A stretch of 37,583 bases of DNA, from NCBI GenBank assembly GCA_026708285.1, contig JAPOVF010000278.1, positions 321 to 37,903 of the forward strand, written 5' to 3'. The translations under genes were made by a program, and so were the position numbers. Positions 25,069-33,443 of this stretch are shown piece after piece (the first letter of the stretch is position 1; each line of letters begins with the position of its first letter). The notes under the pieces are model-generated. The model was not told where the DNA came from and did not search any database. It worked only from the letters and a program-made list of their open reading frames with translations. Source of the DNA: Acidobacteriota bacterium (GTDB lineage: Bacteria > Acidobacteriota > Thermoanaerobaculia > Multivoradales > Multivoraceae).

Positions 25069-27510
25069 TCAGCCGACGATGCCGCGGCGACGGTAGTCGG
25101 CGAGTTCGTCGTTCGACAGGCCGAGCAGGTCGCCGAGGATCGCGTCCGTGTGCTCGCCGAGAAGCGGAGCACGGCGTGGTGTGAGGTCGCGGCCCTCGAT
25201 GCGGAACGGGGGTCCGACGAGTTCCAGATCGCCCCATTCCGGGTGCTCGACGGTGACGAAGGAACCGCGGGCGCGCAGGTGGGAGTCGGCGTAGAGGTCC
25301 CGGGCGTCGCGCGAGGGCGCGGCGGCGACCCCGGCGGTGCAGAGTTCCCGGGCCATCCAGTCGCGGTCCCGCTCCCGGGTCCAGGCGCCGACGATCTCGT
25401 CGAGTTCGGCTTCGTTCCGCTTCCTGGCCGCGGCGGTGGCGAAGCGGTCGTCCTCCTTCAGCTCCGGTCGGCCCATCGTCGCCGCCAGACGGCGGAACTC
25501 GTCGTCGCTATGCACTTCGATGGCAAGCCAGCGGTCGATGCCCCAGCAGCGATAGACGCTGTGCGGCGCGGAGGTCCGGTGCGCGTTGCCGGCCCGCTCG
25601 GGAATCCTGCCGGTCATCTCGTACTCCAGGAGCACCTCACCAAGAATCGAGCTGACGCCCTCGCACTGGGAGTAGTCGATGAACTGGCCCTCGCCGGTCT
25701 GTCGGCGGTGATGCAGCGCCGCGACGATCGAGAATGCCAGCGTGATCGCGTTCATCAGGTCGACATCGCCGCCGCTGTGGGTCGGATGGTCGTCCGGGTA
25801 GCCGGAGATGTACGCGCCGCCGGCAACGCCCTGGTGGACCATCGCGTAGCCCAGGTACTCGGTTTCCGGGCCGCCGTGGCCGCGGCCCGACGAGGAAGCG
25901 ACGATCAGCTCGGGGTTCGCCCGGCTGAGGTTCTCGTAGTCGAGGCCGAGCTTGACCATTGCCCCGGGGCGCATGTTGTCGTAGACCACGTCGCACTCGG
26001 CGGCGAGGCGGAGGGCGAGTTCGCGGCCTTCGCGCTGGGAGAGGTCGAGCGTCAGCGAGCGCTTGTTCAGGTTCATCGTGTTGAACGCCATGCCGGCGTC
26101 CGGGCCGATCTTCCGCGGCGTTTCGTTTGATCGCGGCCAGACGACGGAGCGGCGAGTCAGATCGAGACGTCTGGGCCCCTCGACCTTGATCACGTCGGCG
26201 CCTAGCGCCGAGAGCAGGACGCCGGCGTAGGGGCCGGCCCAGACCCAGGCGAACTCGGCGACGCGGATGCCCTCGAGCGGCAGCGAAGGGGGCGATGGCG
26301 CGGCAGCTGTCTCGGCGTGTGCCGAGGCGACCGAAGTTCCGGCCCCGGCAGGAGCGCCGCCGTTCAGTTCGCTCCGGATCTCCGCCGAGTGCTGGCCCAG
26401 GAGCGGCGCCGGGCGAGAGACGCGCGGCTTCGAGGCGCCCATCCGGTACGGCCAGCCGGCGTAGCGTTTCGTTCCGGTTCGGGGGTGGTCGACCTCGGTG
26501 AAGTAGTCACGCGCCTCGTACTGCCGGTAGGCCATGACGTCCGCGGCGTCGTGGATCGGACCGACCGGAATGCCGAGCTGCGCGGCGCGGTGGTAGAGAT
26601 CGTCGCGTTTCTGATCGAGCGCCCAGGCATCGACGTGGGGTGCGATCTCCATCATGTGGTGGCTGCGGTAGGCCATGTCCAGCCACTCGTCCCCCTCGCA
26701 CCAGGAGGGAGAGCCCATCAGTTCGCGGAAGAGCGCGAAGTGGTGGTCGTCGAAGGCGTTGAGGATCACGTAACCGTCGCTGGTCTCGAGACGACCCATC
26801 GCGGGCGGGCGGTCCGGCACCCGCGACCATGTCGTCTCGTGGTAGCGGGCGCTGGCGAGAAGCGGCGCGACCAGGCTGAGCATCACGTCCTGGATCGAGA
26901 CGTCGACCCGGCCGCCGGCGGCGCCGCGGCGGCGCTCGTAGAGCAGTGCCGCGACCGCGAGCGCCGTGACCAGGCCGCCGTGGTAACCGGCCTGCTGTCC
27001 GCCCAGGGTGACCGGGGCGCGGTCGATGTCGCGTGACCGGGCGGGCATCTGATTGACGAGACCGCCGCCGTGGGCGAGCGTCAGCTCCCCGGCGGGCGCG
27101 GCGGCCCTGGGGCCCTCGAGGCCGTACGGTGTGACCGCGGCGACGATCAAGTCGTCCGGCGTTTCGACCGGCGGCTCGCGGTCGGCGATCAGGACGGCGG
27201 CGTCGCCCAGCAGCGCGGCGAAGGTCTCCCGGTCGCGGCCGTCGTCCAGGTCGAGGACGATGCCGCGCTTGCTCGTGTTGCAGTAGAGGAACAGCGGCGA
27301 GCCTTCCGGGTCGAGGGTTTTCGCGGGGTCCGTGCCGTTCAGCCGGCGGGTTCGGTCACCGGCCGGCGGTTCGACCTTGATCACGTCTGCGCCGAGATCG
27401 GCCAGCAGCTTGCCGCAGTAGGGGCCCGCGACGCCCTGGGCGAGTTCGATCACACGGAAGCCGCTGAACGGTCCCTCCATCGCAAGTTCTTCCCGCGCTG
27501 AATCCGTCAT
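25069..27510 (-). CDS. Fused double-domain family III CoA-transferase (CaiB/BaiF)
   Basis: 813 residues containing two complete family III CoA-transferase domains in tandem, at about 14-390 and 415-810, joined by an Ala/Pro-rich linker. Each begins with the family signature: FRVIELAQGVAGPYCGKLLADLGADVIKVE and the matching IRVAEFAWVWAGPYAG...LGADVIKVE. Each retains the catalytic Asp region, GGRVDVSIQD in domain 1 and GQFIDYSQCEG in domain 2. Family members move CoA between carboxylic acids and normally act as interlocked dimers of about 400-residue chains, so the fusion would supply a dimer in one polypeptide. The ATG at 27510 overlaps the upstream hydrolase stop by four bases (ATGA), which decides it over the start at 27546. 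Donor and acceptor acids are unknown. Confidence 0.9.
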   Translation of the reverse strand: MTDSAREELAMEGPFSGFRVIELAQGVAGPYCGKLLADLGADVIKVEPPAGDRTRRLNGTDPAKTLDPEGSPLFLYCNTSKRGIVLDLDDGRDRETFAALLGDAAVLIADREPPVETPDDLIVAAVTPYGLEGPRAAAPAGELTLAHGGGLVNQMPARSRDIDRAPVTLGGQQAGYHGGLVTALAVAALLYERRRGAAGGRVDVSIQDVMLSLVAPLLASARYHETTWSRVPDRPPAMGRLETSDGYVILNAFDDHHFALFRELMGSPSWCEGDEWLDMAYRSHHMMEIAPHVDAWALDQKRDDLYHRAAQLGIPVGPIHDAADVMAYRQYEARDYFTEVDHPRTGTKRYAGWPYRMGASKPRVSRPAPLLGQHSAEIRSELNGGAPAGAGTSVASAHAETAAAPSPPSLPLEGIRVAEFAWVWAGPYAGVLLSALGADVIKVEGPRRLDLTRRSVVWPRSNETPRKIGPDAGMAFNTMNLNKRSLTLDLSQREGRELALRLAAECDVVYDNMRPGAMVKLGLDYENLSRANPELIVASSSGRGHGGPETEYLGYAMVHQGVAGGAYISGYPDDHPTHSGGDVDLMNAITLAFSIVAALHHRRQTGEGQFIDYSQCEGVSSILGEVLLEYEMTGRIPERAGNAHRTSAPHSVYRCWGIDRWLAIEVHSDDEFRRLAATMGRPELKEDDRFATAAARKRNEAELDEIVGAWTRERDRDWMARELCTAGVAAAPSRDARDLYADSHLRARGSFVTVEHPEWGDLELVGPPFRIEGRDLTPRRAPLLGEHTDAILGDLLGLSNDELADYRRRGIVG

Positions 27511-29288
27511 CTCAGCTTGTACGCCTCCCGTGCCGAGCGCAGCCACTCGTGGTCGTCATCGTCTCCGAAGTAGTAGAAGACCGCCCCGTTGGGGAGCATC
27601 AGGACGCCGATGCCACCGTAACCGAGCATCTGACGCACCCAGATCTCCTTCGTGCCGGTGCCGCCGTCCGGAACCTGGATCTGCCGGGACCAGACGGAGT
27701 TGTTGTACTTGTTCGGCTTGGTCTGGTGGACGGCGTCGAGACCGCGGTCGTCGGGGTCCTCCTGCATGGCCGCGGCAAGCAGGTCGGGATGAAGCAACTG
27801 CCGGTCACCGATCCGGCCGCGGTTGGCGTTCAGCAGGTTGGCGATCTTGAGGATGTCGTCCGGCGTCCAGAACATGCCGTAGCCGCCGAAGGGCCGGCCG
27901 TCGGCCCGATTGTCGGTGCGCACGGCCTGAAGCGCGCCCGCCGACAGCCCCAGCGGCCGGTAGACCTCGTCGGCGATGAAGGCCAGCAGGTCGGCGGGCT
28001 CCTTCTTCGTGGCGCCCACCAGACGGCCGAGGTATTCGGTCATCGCGTACGTGAGCAGGTACGTATCGGTCGTGTGGTACACCCAGCGGCGGCCGGGTGG
28101 CTCCTTTCTGGCGTAGGCCAGAGCGCCGCGGAGCCTGCGGTTCTGGTTCTCCACGACGAAGAAGTTCAGTTCGGTCGTCGTGTCCTTCTCGTCCTCCTGG
28201 TCGGCGGGATCCCAGTAGTGGCCCGTGGCCATGTCCAGGGCGTGCTCGAAGGTCACGTCCTGCCACGCGTTCTTCGGCGGCTTCGGCAGATAGTCCCGGA
28301 GGAGCGACTGCGCCACATCTTCGCCGTGAATCTGTGCCAGCCGCATCAGGGCCACCGCGGCAAACGCGGTCTTCGCGGTCGAGTAGGAGGGCAGGCGAAT
28401 CTGGTCCGGGTAGGGGTAGTCGCCATGGCGCGTGCGGACGGGGCCCGCGTAGTGGACACCCCCGAAGGCGACGCCGTAGGCGGTCAGGTGCTCGCGGTCC
28501 ATGCCGGCGCCGAACGACTGCGGATAGACCTGCGAGCGCGGGTGGTCGTTTCGGATCTCGTCGATCGGTCGCACGGGTAACCGGGCGCCGAGTTCGGCCG
28601 CATAGGCGGCGGCGACCGCTTGGGCGTTCGGCGCTTCACCGGCCGCGTAGCGTGACGGGCCGGCGCCCCACAGATCGAACTTGAAGTACTTGCACGTCTC
28701 CTGCGTCACCTGGAAGGCGGCGGGCGAGGTTCCGCTGCCGTCGAAAAGAAAGGTCACGACACCGTGGTACGCGCAGTTCTGATTGCGCTCGACCAGCGTG
28801 ATCGGCAGCGACGCCCGGCTGCTGCCGCCGTCTCCGCGCTCGCTCCAGATGCGTCCGGCGCCGACGATCGCGTTCCAGTAGGCGTCACCGGTAAAGCGGA
28901 GCGCGCGGTTCGCCGGGATCAGGCGGGAGCCGCTCTGGGTGAGGACGATGTCGAGCCGCGGAACGCGGCGCAGCGCGGCGACGATCGGCGGCTCCTGGGC
29001 TCGCGAGTGGAAGTCGTGGTGGACGGTCCACGAAGACGGGCCGCCGCCGAACAACTGCAGGGTCCCGCGCATCTCGTGGCGTGGAGATGCGGCGTTCTCG
29101 GGCAGCGCGAAGGCCGCGTTGTCGATCGGCGATGGAAGCTCACCTGCCTGCAGTTGCGCCGCCGGCAACAGGGTCCGCGCCACGTCCCCGGAGCCGGTGA
29201 GAGGGTCGCCGGGCAGGTTCGCGGCCGTCGCCGGCACCGCCGCGCTCACCGCGAAGGCGAGCACGAGCAGGGGAGAGGTAGCGGCCAT
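27507..29288 (-). CDS. Exported serine hydrolase, beta-lactamase/PBP-like family
   Basis: 593 residues. The N-terminal hydrophobic signal sequence (LLVLAFAVSAAVPATAA) is followed by a long unassigned region and a C-terminal beta-lactamase-related domain. The nucleophile motif is STAK at about 303-306, and YHTTDTYLLTYAM may carry the second catalytic element. Such proteins are esterases, amidases or peptidases acting outside the cytoplasm rather than true beta-lactamases. The open frame extends to 30254, but that part is antisense to the exonuclease gene, so the ATG at 29288 is preferred; no strong ribosome site is visible. It is the first gene of the operon, with its stop overlapping the CoA-transferase start (ATGA). 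It diverges from the exonuclease gene by 36 bp. Confidence 0.8.
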   Translation of the reverse strand: MAATSPLLVLAFAVSAAVPATAANLPGDPLTGSGDVARTLLPAAQLQAGELPSPIDNAAFALPENAASPRHEMRGTLQLFGGGPSSWTVHHDFHSRAQEPPIVAALRRVPRLDIVLTQSGSRLIPANRALRFTGDAYWNAIVGAGRIWSERGDGGSSRASLPITLVERNQNCAYHGVVTFLFDGSGTSPAAFQVTQETCKYFKFDLWGAGPSRYAAGEAPNAQAVAAAYAAELGARLPVRPIDEIRNDHPRSQVYPQSFGAGMDREHLTAYGVAFGGVHYAGPVRTRHGDYPYPDQIRLPSYSTAKTAFAAVALMRLAQIHGEDVAQSLLRDYLPKPPKNAWQDVTFEHALDMATGHYWDPADQEDEKDTTTELNFFVVENQNRRLRGALAYARKEPPGRRWVYHTTDTYLLTYAMTEYLGRLVGATKKEPADLLAFIADEVYRPLGLSAGALQAVRTDNRADGRPFGGYGMFWTPDDILKIANLLNANRGRIGDRQLLHPDLLAAAMQEDPDDRGLDAVHQTKPNKYNNSVWSRQIQVPDGGTGTKEIWVRQMLGYGGIGVLMLPNGAVFYYFGDDDDHEWLRSAREAYKLR

Positions 29289-29324
29289 GGCGGCTGATGG
29301 TAGCTTGCCGGCGGCGGCGCGCTC

Positions 29325-30212
29325 ATGTATGTCCACCTGATCGACGGCACCTACGAGCTCTTTCGCCATCACTTCGGCGCGCCGAGCTACCGGAACGACG
29401 ATGGGCTCGAGGTCGGTGCGGTGCGCGGCGTCGTGTTCTCGGTGCTCGGCATGTTTCGCGACGGAGCGACCCACGTCGCCGTGGCAACGGACCACGTGAT
29501 CGAGTCGTTTCGCAACGACCTCTGGCCCGGCTACAAGACCGGCGAGGGGATCGACCCGGAGCTTCTGGCCCAGTTCCCGCTGCTCGAGGAGGCGCTGGAC
29601 GCGCTCGGGGTCACCGTCTGGCCAATGGTGGAGCACGAAGCGGACGACGGGTTGGCCAGCGGCGCCGCGATGGCTGCCGCCGCCGAGCGGGTGGTCGAGG
29701 TCCGCATCTGCACGCCCGACAAGGATCTGGCGCAATGCGTGGACTCCGGCCGTGGCGGCCGGGTGGTGCAGGTCGACCGTCGCCGCGGCCTGCGCTGGGA
29801 CGCCGACGGTATCCGGGAGAAGTTCGGTGTCGAGCCGGAGTCGATCCCGGACTACCTCGCCCTGGTCGGTGACAGCGCCGACGGTTTTCCGGGACTGCGA
29901 GGCTGGGGCGCCAAGTCGGCGGCGACCGTGCTGGCGCACTATGTCCACCTGGAGGAGATACCGAACGAGCCCTGGAAGTGGGCGGTCAAGGTGCGGGGAC
30001 GGGACCGGCTGGCCGCCACTCTGCGGGAGGAACGGGAGGCGGCGGAGCTCTTCCGCGAACTTGCCACGCTGGTCCGTGACGCCCCGGTGAGCGGGTCGGT
30101 GGACGAGCTCCGATGGCGGGGCGCCGAACCGGGGTTGGCGGCCATGGAGGAGCGGCTCCGGGCTCCCGGTCTCGTGCGTCAGGCGGAGCGGGTGGCTAGC
30201 GAGTCGGCGTAG
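29325..30212 (+). CDS. Stand-alone 5'-3' exonuclease (DNA polymerase I N-domain/FEN family)
   Basis: 295 residues corresponding to the 5' nuclease domain of DNA polymerase I without a polymerase. Metal-ligand positions are kept: Asp7 (LIDGT), Glu105/Asp107/Asp108 (EHEADD), Asp132/Asp134 (TPDKDL) and Asp183/Asp186 (VGDSADG). A helix-hairpin/H3TH segment follows (about 181-201, GFPGLRGWGAKSA). The family removes 5' flaps and RNA primers during replication and repair. This copy is either a supplementary nuclease like ExoIX/Xni or works with a polymerase lacking this domain. The ATG at 29325 has only a weak purine-rich site. The MTHFR gene follows by 13 bp, so they are probably co-transcribed, though no functional link is apparent. 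Confidence 0.88.
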   Translation: MYVHLIDGTYELFRHHFGAPSYRNDDGLEVGAVRGVVFSVLGMFRDGATHVAVATDHVIESFRNDLWPGYKTGEGIDPELLAQFPLLEEALDALGVTVWPMVEHEADDGLASGAAMAAAAERVVEVRICTPDKDLAQCVDSGRGGRVVQVDRRRGLRWDADGIREKFGVEPESIPDYLALVGDSADGFPGLRGWGAKSAATVLAHYVHLEEIPNEPWKWAVKVRGRDRLAATLREEREAAELFRELATLVRDAPVSGSVDELRWRGAEPGLAAMEERLRAPGLVRQAERVASESA

Positions 30213-30225
30213 GATCCGCTTCGCC

Positions 30226-32004
30226 GTGAAACTGATCGACAAGCTCCACTCCACGATCTCGGAAGGAAGGCCGTTCTACTCCTTCGAGTACTTCCCGCCG
30301 AAGACGGAAGCCGGGATCGAGAACCTCTACGCGCGCATCGAGCGCATGGGGCGGCTGGAGCCGGCGTTCGTCGACGTCACCTGGGGTGCCGGCGGCAGCA
30401 CGGCGGAACTGACATTCGAGCTGGCGAACACGATCGAGAACGTGCTCGGCCTCGAAACGATGATGCACCTGACCTGCACCAACATGCCGCGGCGCCGGAT
30501 CGCGGCGGTGCTGGACGACTGCCGCGCCCGCGGCATCGGCAACATCCTCGCGCTGCGGGGCGATCCGCCCCGCGGCCGTGGTGCCTGGTCGCCGATCGCC
30601 GACGGCTTTTCGTACGCTTCGGACCTCGTGCGCTTCATCCGTGAAGAGCATGGAGATCACTTCGGGATCTGCGTCGGTGGCTACCCGGAAGGCCACCCGG
30701 AGGCCCCTAGCCGGGAGCGGGATCTCGACCATCTGGCCGCCAAGGTGGCGGCCGGCGCCGACTTCGTGATCACGCAGATGTTCTACGAACCGGAGCTGTA
30801 CTTCCGCTTCCTGGAGGATTGCAGGGCACGCGGCATCGACTGTCCGATCGTTCCGGGACTGGCGCCCGTCAACGGCTACCAGTCCTTTCAGCGCATCACG
30901 GGCTTTGGCGCCAGCGCGCCGCCCGAGATCGTCAACGAGATCGAGGCGCGCCGGTTCCACGACGCCTCGGTCCGCGAGTACGGCCAGGATCTGCTGACGG
31001 GCATCTGCCGCCGCCTGCTGGACGGCGGCGCCCCCGGTCTTCACTTCTACACCCTGAACCTGGAGCGATCGGTGCAAGTCATCCTGGACCGGCTCGGCAT
31101 CGTGCCGGAGCGGGTCGAGCGGGTTCTGCCGTGGCGGAGCGCGACGGCCGTTCCGCGCCCCAAGGAGGACGTGCGTCCGATCTTCTGGGCCAACCGGCCG
31201 AAGAGCTACCTCGCCCGGACGTTAGCTTGGGACGAGTTCCCGAACGGGCGCTGGGGCGATGCCGGTTCTCCCGCGTTTGGCGATCTCGGCGATCACCATC
31301 TCGCGTTTCGCCCGGTCAAGGCCGATGTCGCGCGTGAGCGTTGGGGCCGTGAGCTGCGCTCGATCGACGAGGTACGGGAGGTCTTCGCGGGATTCTGCCG
31401 GGGCGATGTCGACGGGATCCCCTGGTACGACTGGCCGCTGGACCTGGAGAGCGAACCGCTGCGCAACGCGCTGGTGCGGTTGAATCTGGCGGGGCTGCTG
31501 ACGATCAACTCGCAGCCGCGGGTGAACGGCGCTCCGTCCGACGATCCGGCGGTCGGCTGGGGCGGCGCCGGAGGCCGCGTGTACCAGAAGGCGTACCTGG
31601 AGTTCTTCGTGTCGCCGGAGCAGGTGCCGCCGCTGCTGGCGGCGCTGGACGGCAAGCCGAGCGTGACGTACCACGCGATCGACCGGTCCGGCACGTCTTA
31701 CAGCAACTGCGACACGGTCAATGCGGTGACCTGGGGCGTCTTCCCGGGTGAGGAGATCCGCCAGCCGACGATCGTCGATCCGCGCTCGTTCGAGGTCTGG
31801 AAGGACGAGGCCTTCGACCTGTGGCTGTCGTCCTGGGCGGCGGTGTACGAAGAGGACAGCCAGTCACGCCGCCTGCTCCAGCGCATCCACGACACCTACT
31901 TCCTGGTCAACGTGGTCGACAACGACTACGTCGACGGCGACCTGCTCGGCTACCTGCTCGAAGCGGTCGCCGACGCGGACGACCGTCGCCGCGCCGAACT
32001 CTGA
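30226..32004 (+). CDS. Methylenetetrahydrofolate reductase, eukaryote-type two-domain form
   Basis: 592 residues. The N-terminal FAD-binding barrel (about 1-300) has SFEYFPPKTE with the catalytic Glu21, a TWGAGGST motif and the GGYPEGHPEA loop. It reduces 5,10-methylenetetrahydrofolate to 5-methyltetrahydrofolate for methionine synthesis. Unlike ordinary bacterial MetF (about 300 residues), it continues through the eukaryotic linker EDVRPIFWANRPKSY (about 314-328). A complete C-terminal domain follows with WDEFPNGRWG, LTINSQP, VGWGGAGG, QKAYLEFF, NAVTWGVFPG, WKDEAF and NYFLVN-like motifs of human MTHFR and yeast Met13. In eukaryotes that domain binds S-adenosylmethionine and inhibits the enzyme; the same allostery here is inferred. 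GTG start 13 bp after the exonuclease stop. Confidence 0.93.
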   Translation: MKLIDKLHSTISEGRPFYSFEYFPPKTEAGIENLYARIERMGRLEPAFVDVTWGAGGSTAELTFELANTIENVLGLETMMHLTCTNMPRRRIAAVLDDCRARGIGNILALRGDPPRGRGAWSPIADGFSYASDLVRFIREEHGDHFGICVGGYPEGHPEAPSRERDLDHLAAKVAAGADFVITQMFYEPELYFRFLEDCRARGIDCPIVPGLAPVNGYQSFQRITGFGASAPPEIVNEIEARRFHDASVREYGQDLLTGICRRLLDGGAPGLHFYTLNLERSVQVILDRLGIVPERVERVLPWRSATAVPRPKEDVRPIFWANRPKSYLARTLAWDEFPNGRWGDAGSPAFGDLGDHHLAFRPVKADVARERWGRELRSIDEVREVFAGFCRGDVDGIPWYDWPLDLESEPLRNALVRLNLAGLLTINSQPRVNGAPSDDPAVGWGGAGGRVYQKAYLEFFVSPEQVPPLLAALDGKPSVTYHAIDRSGTSYSNCDTVNAVTWGVFPGEEIRQPTIVDPRSFEVWKDEAFDLWLSSWAAVYEEDSQSRRLLQRIHDTYFLVNVVDNDYVDGDLLGYLLEAVADADDRRRAEL

Positions 32005-32014
32005 GGTCGGCCGT

Positions 32015-32509
32015 TCAGGCCGACGAGCCGCCGTCCATGACGATCGTCGCGCCAGTCACGTAGCTGCCCATCTTCGAGGCCAGGAACACGGCGGCGCCGG
32101 CGATCTCGTTCGGCTGGGCGTGGCGACCGACCGGCGTCCGGCTGGCGATCGCCTGCCGCTTCTCCTCCGTGTCGACCAGGACGCTGGCGAAGTACGTCTC
32201 GACCACGCCGGGCGCGATCGCGTTGACCCGGATACCGAACTGACCCAGTTCCTTGGCCCAGCCGCGGGTCATGTTGAGGACGGCCGCCTTGGTCAGCGCG
32301 TAGGTCAGCTCGTTCGGGCCGGGGCGCAGGCCGGCGATCGAGGCGACGCTGATGATGTTGCCCGAGCGCTGTTGCTTCATCAACCGGGCAGCCTGCTGGA
32401 TGTGGACGAAGTAGCCCTTGAGATTCACTTCCAGGGTCTTGTCGAAGGCCCACTCGGGCATGTCGATCGCGGGCCCGAAGTACGGGTTGGTGGCGGCGTT
32501 GTTGACCAG
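32015..32509 (-). pseudogene. SDR oxidoreductase, C-terminal fragment of a split gene
   Basis: About 163 codons forming the second half of a classical SDR. It begins at the NNAATNP motif and includes VASIAG (catalytic Ser), YALTK (Tyr and Lys), and a C-terminal GATIVMDGG typical of FabG-like enzymes. There is no nucleotide-binding motif. The frame continues upstream into foreign sequence (MMGMASDS). Joined at the shared CTGGTCA to the fragment at 33893-34169, it would restore a normal SDR of about 254 residues. Whether the fragment is expressed is unknown. It converges on MTHFR with 10 bp between stops. Confidence 0.85.
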
Positions 32510-32571
32510 ACTGTCAGAGGCCATCCCCATCACCCACGCCTACAGGACGCGCACCCCGCCGGTGGGTAGGA

Positions 32572-32603
32572 TGGCTTAGGGCCGAGAAGCGCGGCCCTAG
32601 CCA
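32572..32603 (+). other. Strong hairpin upstream of the tRNA-like gene
   Basis: TGGC, a bulged T and TAGGGCC (32572-32583) pair with GGCCCTA and GCCA (32593-32603) around a 9-nt loop, giving 11 base pairs. No U-tract follows. It lies 8 bp before the tRNA-like sequence; it may be a processing, terminator or recombination structure. Confidence 0.5.
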
Positions 32604-32611
32604 TGTTGGTT

Positions 32612-32684
32612 GCGGGTGTAGCTCAATGGTAGAGCGCCATCCTTACCAGTTCGGAGGTCGCGGGTTCGAGTCCCGTCACCCGCT
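32612..32684 (+). tRNA. tRNA-Gly-like gene with an abnormal anticodon arm (possible pseudo-tRNA)
   Basis: The acceptor stem GCGGGTG/CACCCGC, D arm GCTC-AATGGTA-GAGC, T arm GCGGG-TTCGAGT-CCCGT and discriminator T73 are intact and match bacterial tRNA-Gly. The 24 bases between the D and T arms (32636-32659) do not form a regular 5-bp stem with 7-nt loop. CCATC can pair only partly with GTTCGG, with a mismatch and a bulge, leaving CTTACCA as the loop. Compared with a tRNA-Gly(UCC) loop CTTCCAA it looks as if an A was gained and another lost. CCA is not encoded (CTCCC follows). It is either a decayed tRNA carried by the inserted segment or an unusual isoacceptor; the anticodon is left unassigned. 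Confidence 0.55.
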
Positions 32685-32799
32685 CCCGCATGCTTGACCA
32701 CCATCCGCTCCTGACGACGCGCTATCGGGACTGGCCCCGCGCTAAGCTGCCAGAAACGCTAGCACACCTACTGAACAGCCTCGGCGAGAACTATCGCTC

Positions 32800-33021
32800 T
32801 CATTCTAGCCGCTCCGGGTCGAGAAGAGCCGTAAGTAGATCCATCGCCAGATCGTCGGCGATGTCCCGGTCGAGTCTGAGTGTCAGCATGGCCGGAGGGT
32901 AGGTGGAGAACACAGGGGCGCAGATGATGTCCCCGTGTTCGTCGATGGAGACGATCACGTCGTCGGGCCGGAAGTCGATGCAGTGACGCTGTAGGTGTTC
33001 GCCCGTCTCTTCGGGTGTCAC
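32800..33021 (-). CDS. Small hypothetical protein, 73 residues
   Basis: Not recognised. The GTG start at 33021 overlaps the stop of the upstream lipoprotein gene by four bases (GTGA), so it is translationally coupled. The protein is acidic and has no signal peptide: MTPEETGEHLQRHCIDF, then a strand-rich middle (VIVSIDEHGDIICAPVF) and a helical C-terminus (DDLAMDLLTALLD). The longer open frame to 33123 lies within the partner gene and was not used. It is carried by the segment interrupting the SDR gene. A cytoplasmic partner or regulator of the lipoprotein is possible but unsupported. Confidence 0.5.
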   Translation of the reverse strand: MTPEETGEHLQRHCIDFRPDDVIVSIDEHGDIICAPVFSTYPPAMLTLRLDRDIADDLAMDLLTALLDPERLE

Positions 33022-33437
33022 GACGCGACGCAGCGCCGACCGGCTTCGGCGTTGAGCGCGGCGACGTAGCCCTTGGCGCGAGCTATCCGGTGTTCGTAGT
33101 TGTTCGTGTCGCGGGCAGACCAACGGGCCGCTTGCTGGAGGTCCATGAGTTCGTCGAGTTCATCCTGCATGGACAGCGTGGACTCGACCAGTTGATCGCA
33201 GGTCAGCGTCCGCATCGAACTCAGAACGAGGTCTGTAGGCGGTACGGGCGCGATCGAAACCGCGGCGGGCGTGGACAGGCTCACGCATCCGGTGAGCAGC
33301 AGGAAGCTGAGTATCCAGCCAGTTGGATAGAGTACGGAGTTGGCGGGGGCTGGAGCCGCGCCGGGCTTGCTACAGCCAGCCTCGTTGGCATGAAGGCGCG
33401 TCTCCACGCCCCCGCCAGAAATCATCGGCTTCCGCAA
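33018..33437 (-). CDS. Small putative lipoprotein on the inserted segment
   Basis: 139 residues from a TTG start at 33437 that has a near-perfect ribosome site (AAGGAGG at 33444-33450, six bases upstream). An ATG at 33425 is an alternative. A hydrophobic stretch WILSFLLLTGC at about residues 41-51 with a lipobox-like LTGC indicates a lipoprotein, although the 34-residue N-region is unusually long. The mature part is helical and charged (SMQDELDELMDLQQAARW) and has a Cys near each end. No family recognised. It forms a two-gene mini-operon with the 73-residue protein. Confidence 0.55.
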   Translation of the reverse strand: MRKPMISGGGVETRLHANEAGCSKPGAAPAPANSVLYPTGWILSFLLLTGCVSLSTPAAVSIAPVPPTDLVLSSMRTLTCDQLVESTLSMQDELDELMDLQQAARWSARDTNNYEHRIARAKGYVAALNAEAGRRCVAS

Positions 33438-33443
33438 TGGGAG

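Noticed and set aside
25017-25172. Longer start for the esterase
   Set aside because: The extension has Ser/Thr/Arg-rich residues overlapping the CoA-transferase 3' end; the internal GTG has a strong ribosome site and signal peptide.
27507-29288. A true antibiotic beta-lactamase
   Set aside because: Only the STAK motif and general fold cues are present; size and operon context point to an esterase or peptidase-like member.
29289-30254. N-terminal extension of the serine hydrolase frame
   Set aside because: Antisense to the exonuclease gene; the signal peptide at 29288 marks the true start region.
30196-31077. Minus-strand open frame of 293 codons
   Set aside because: Antisense to MTHFR, which has strong family motifs throughout.
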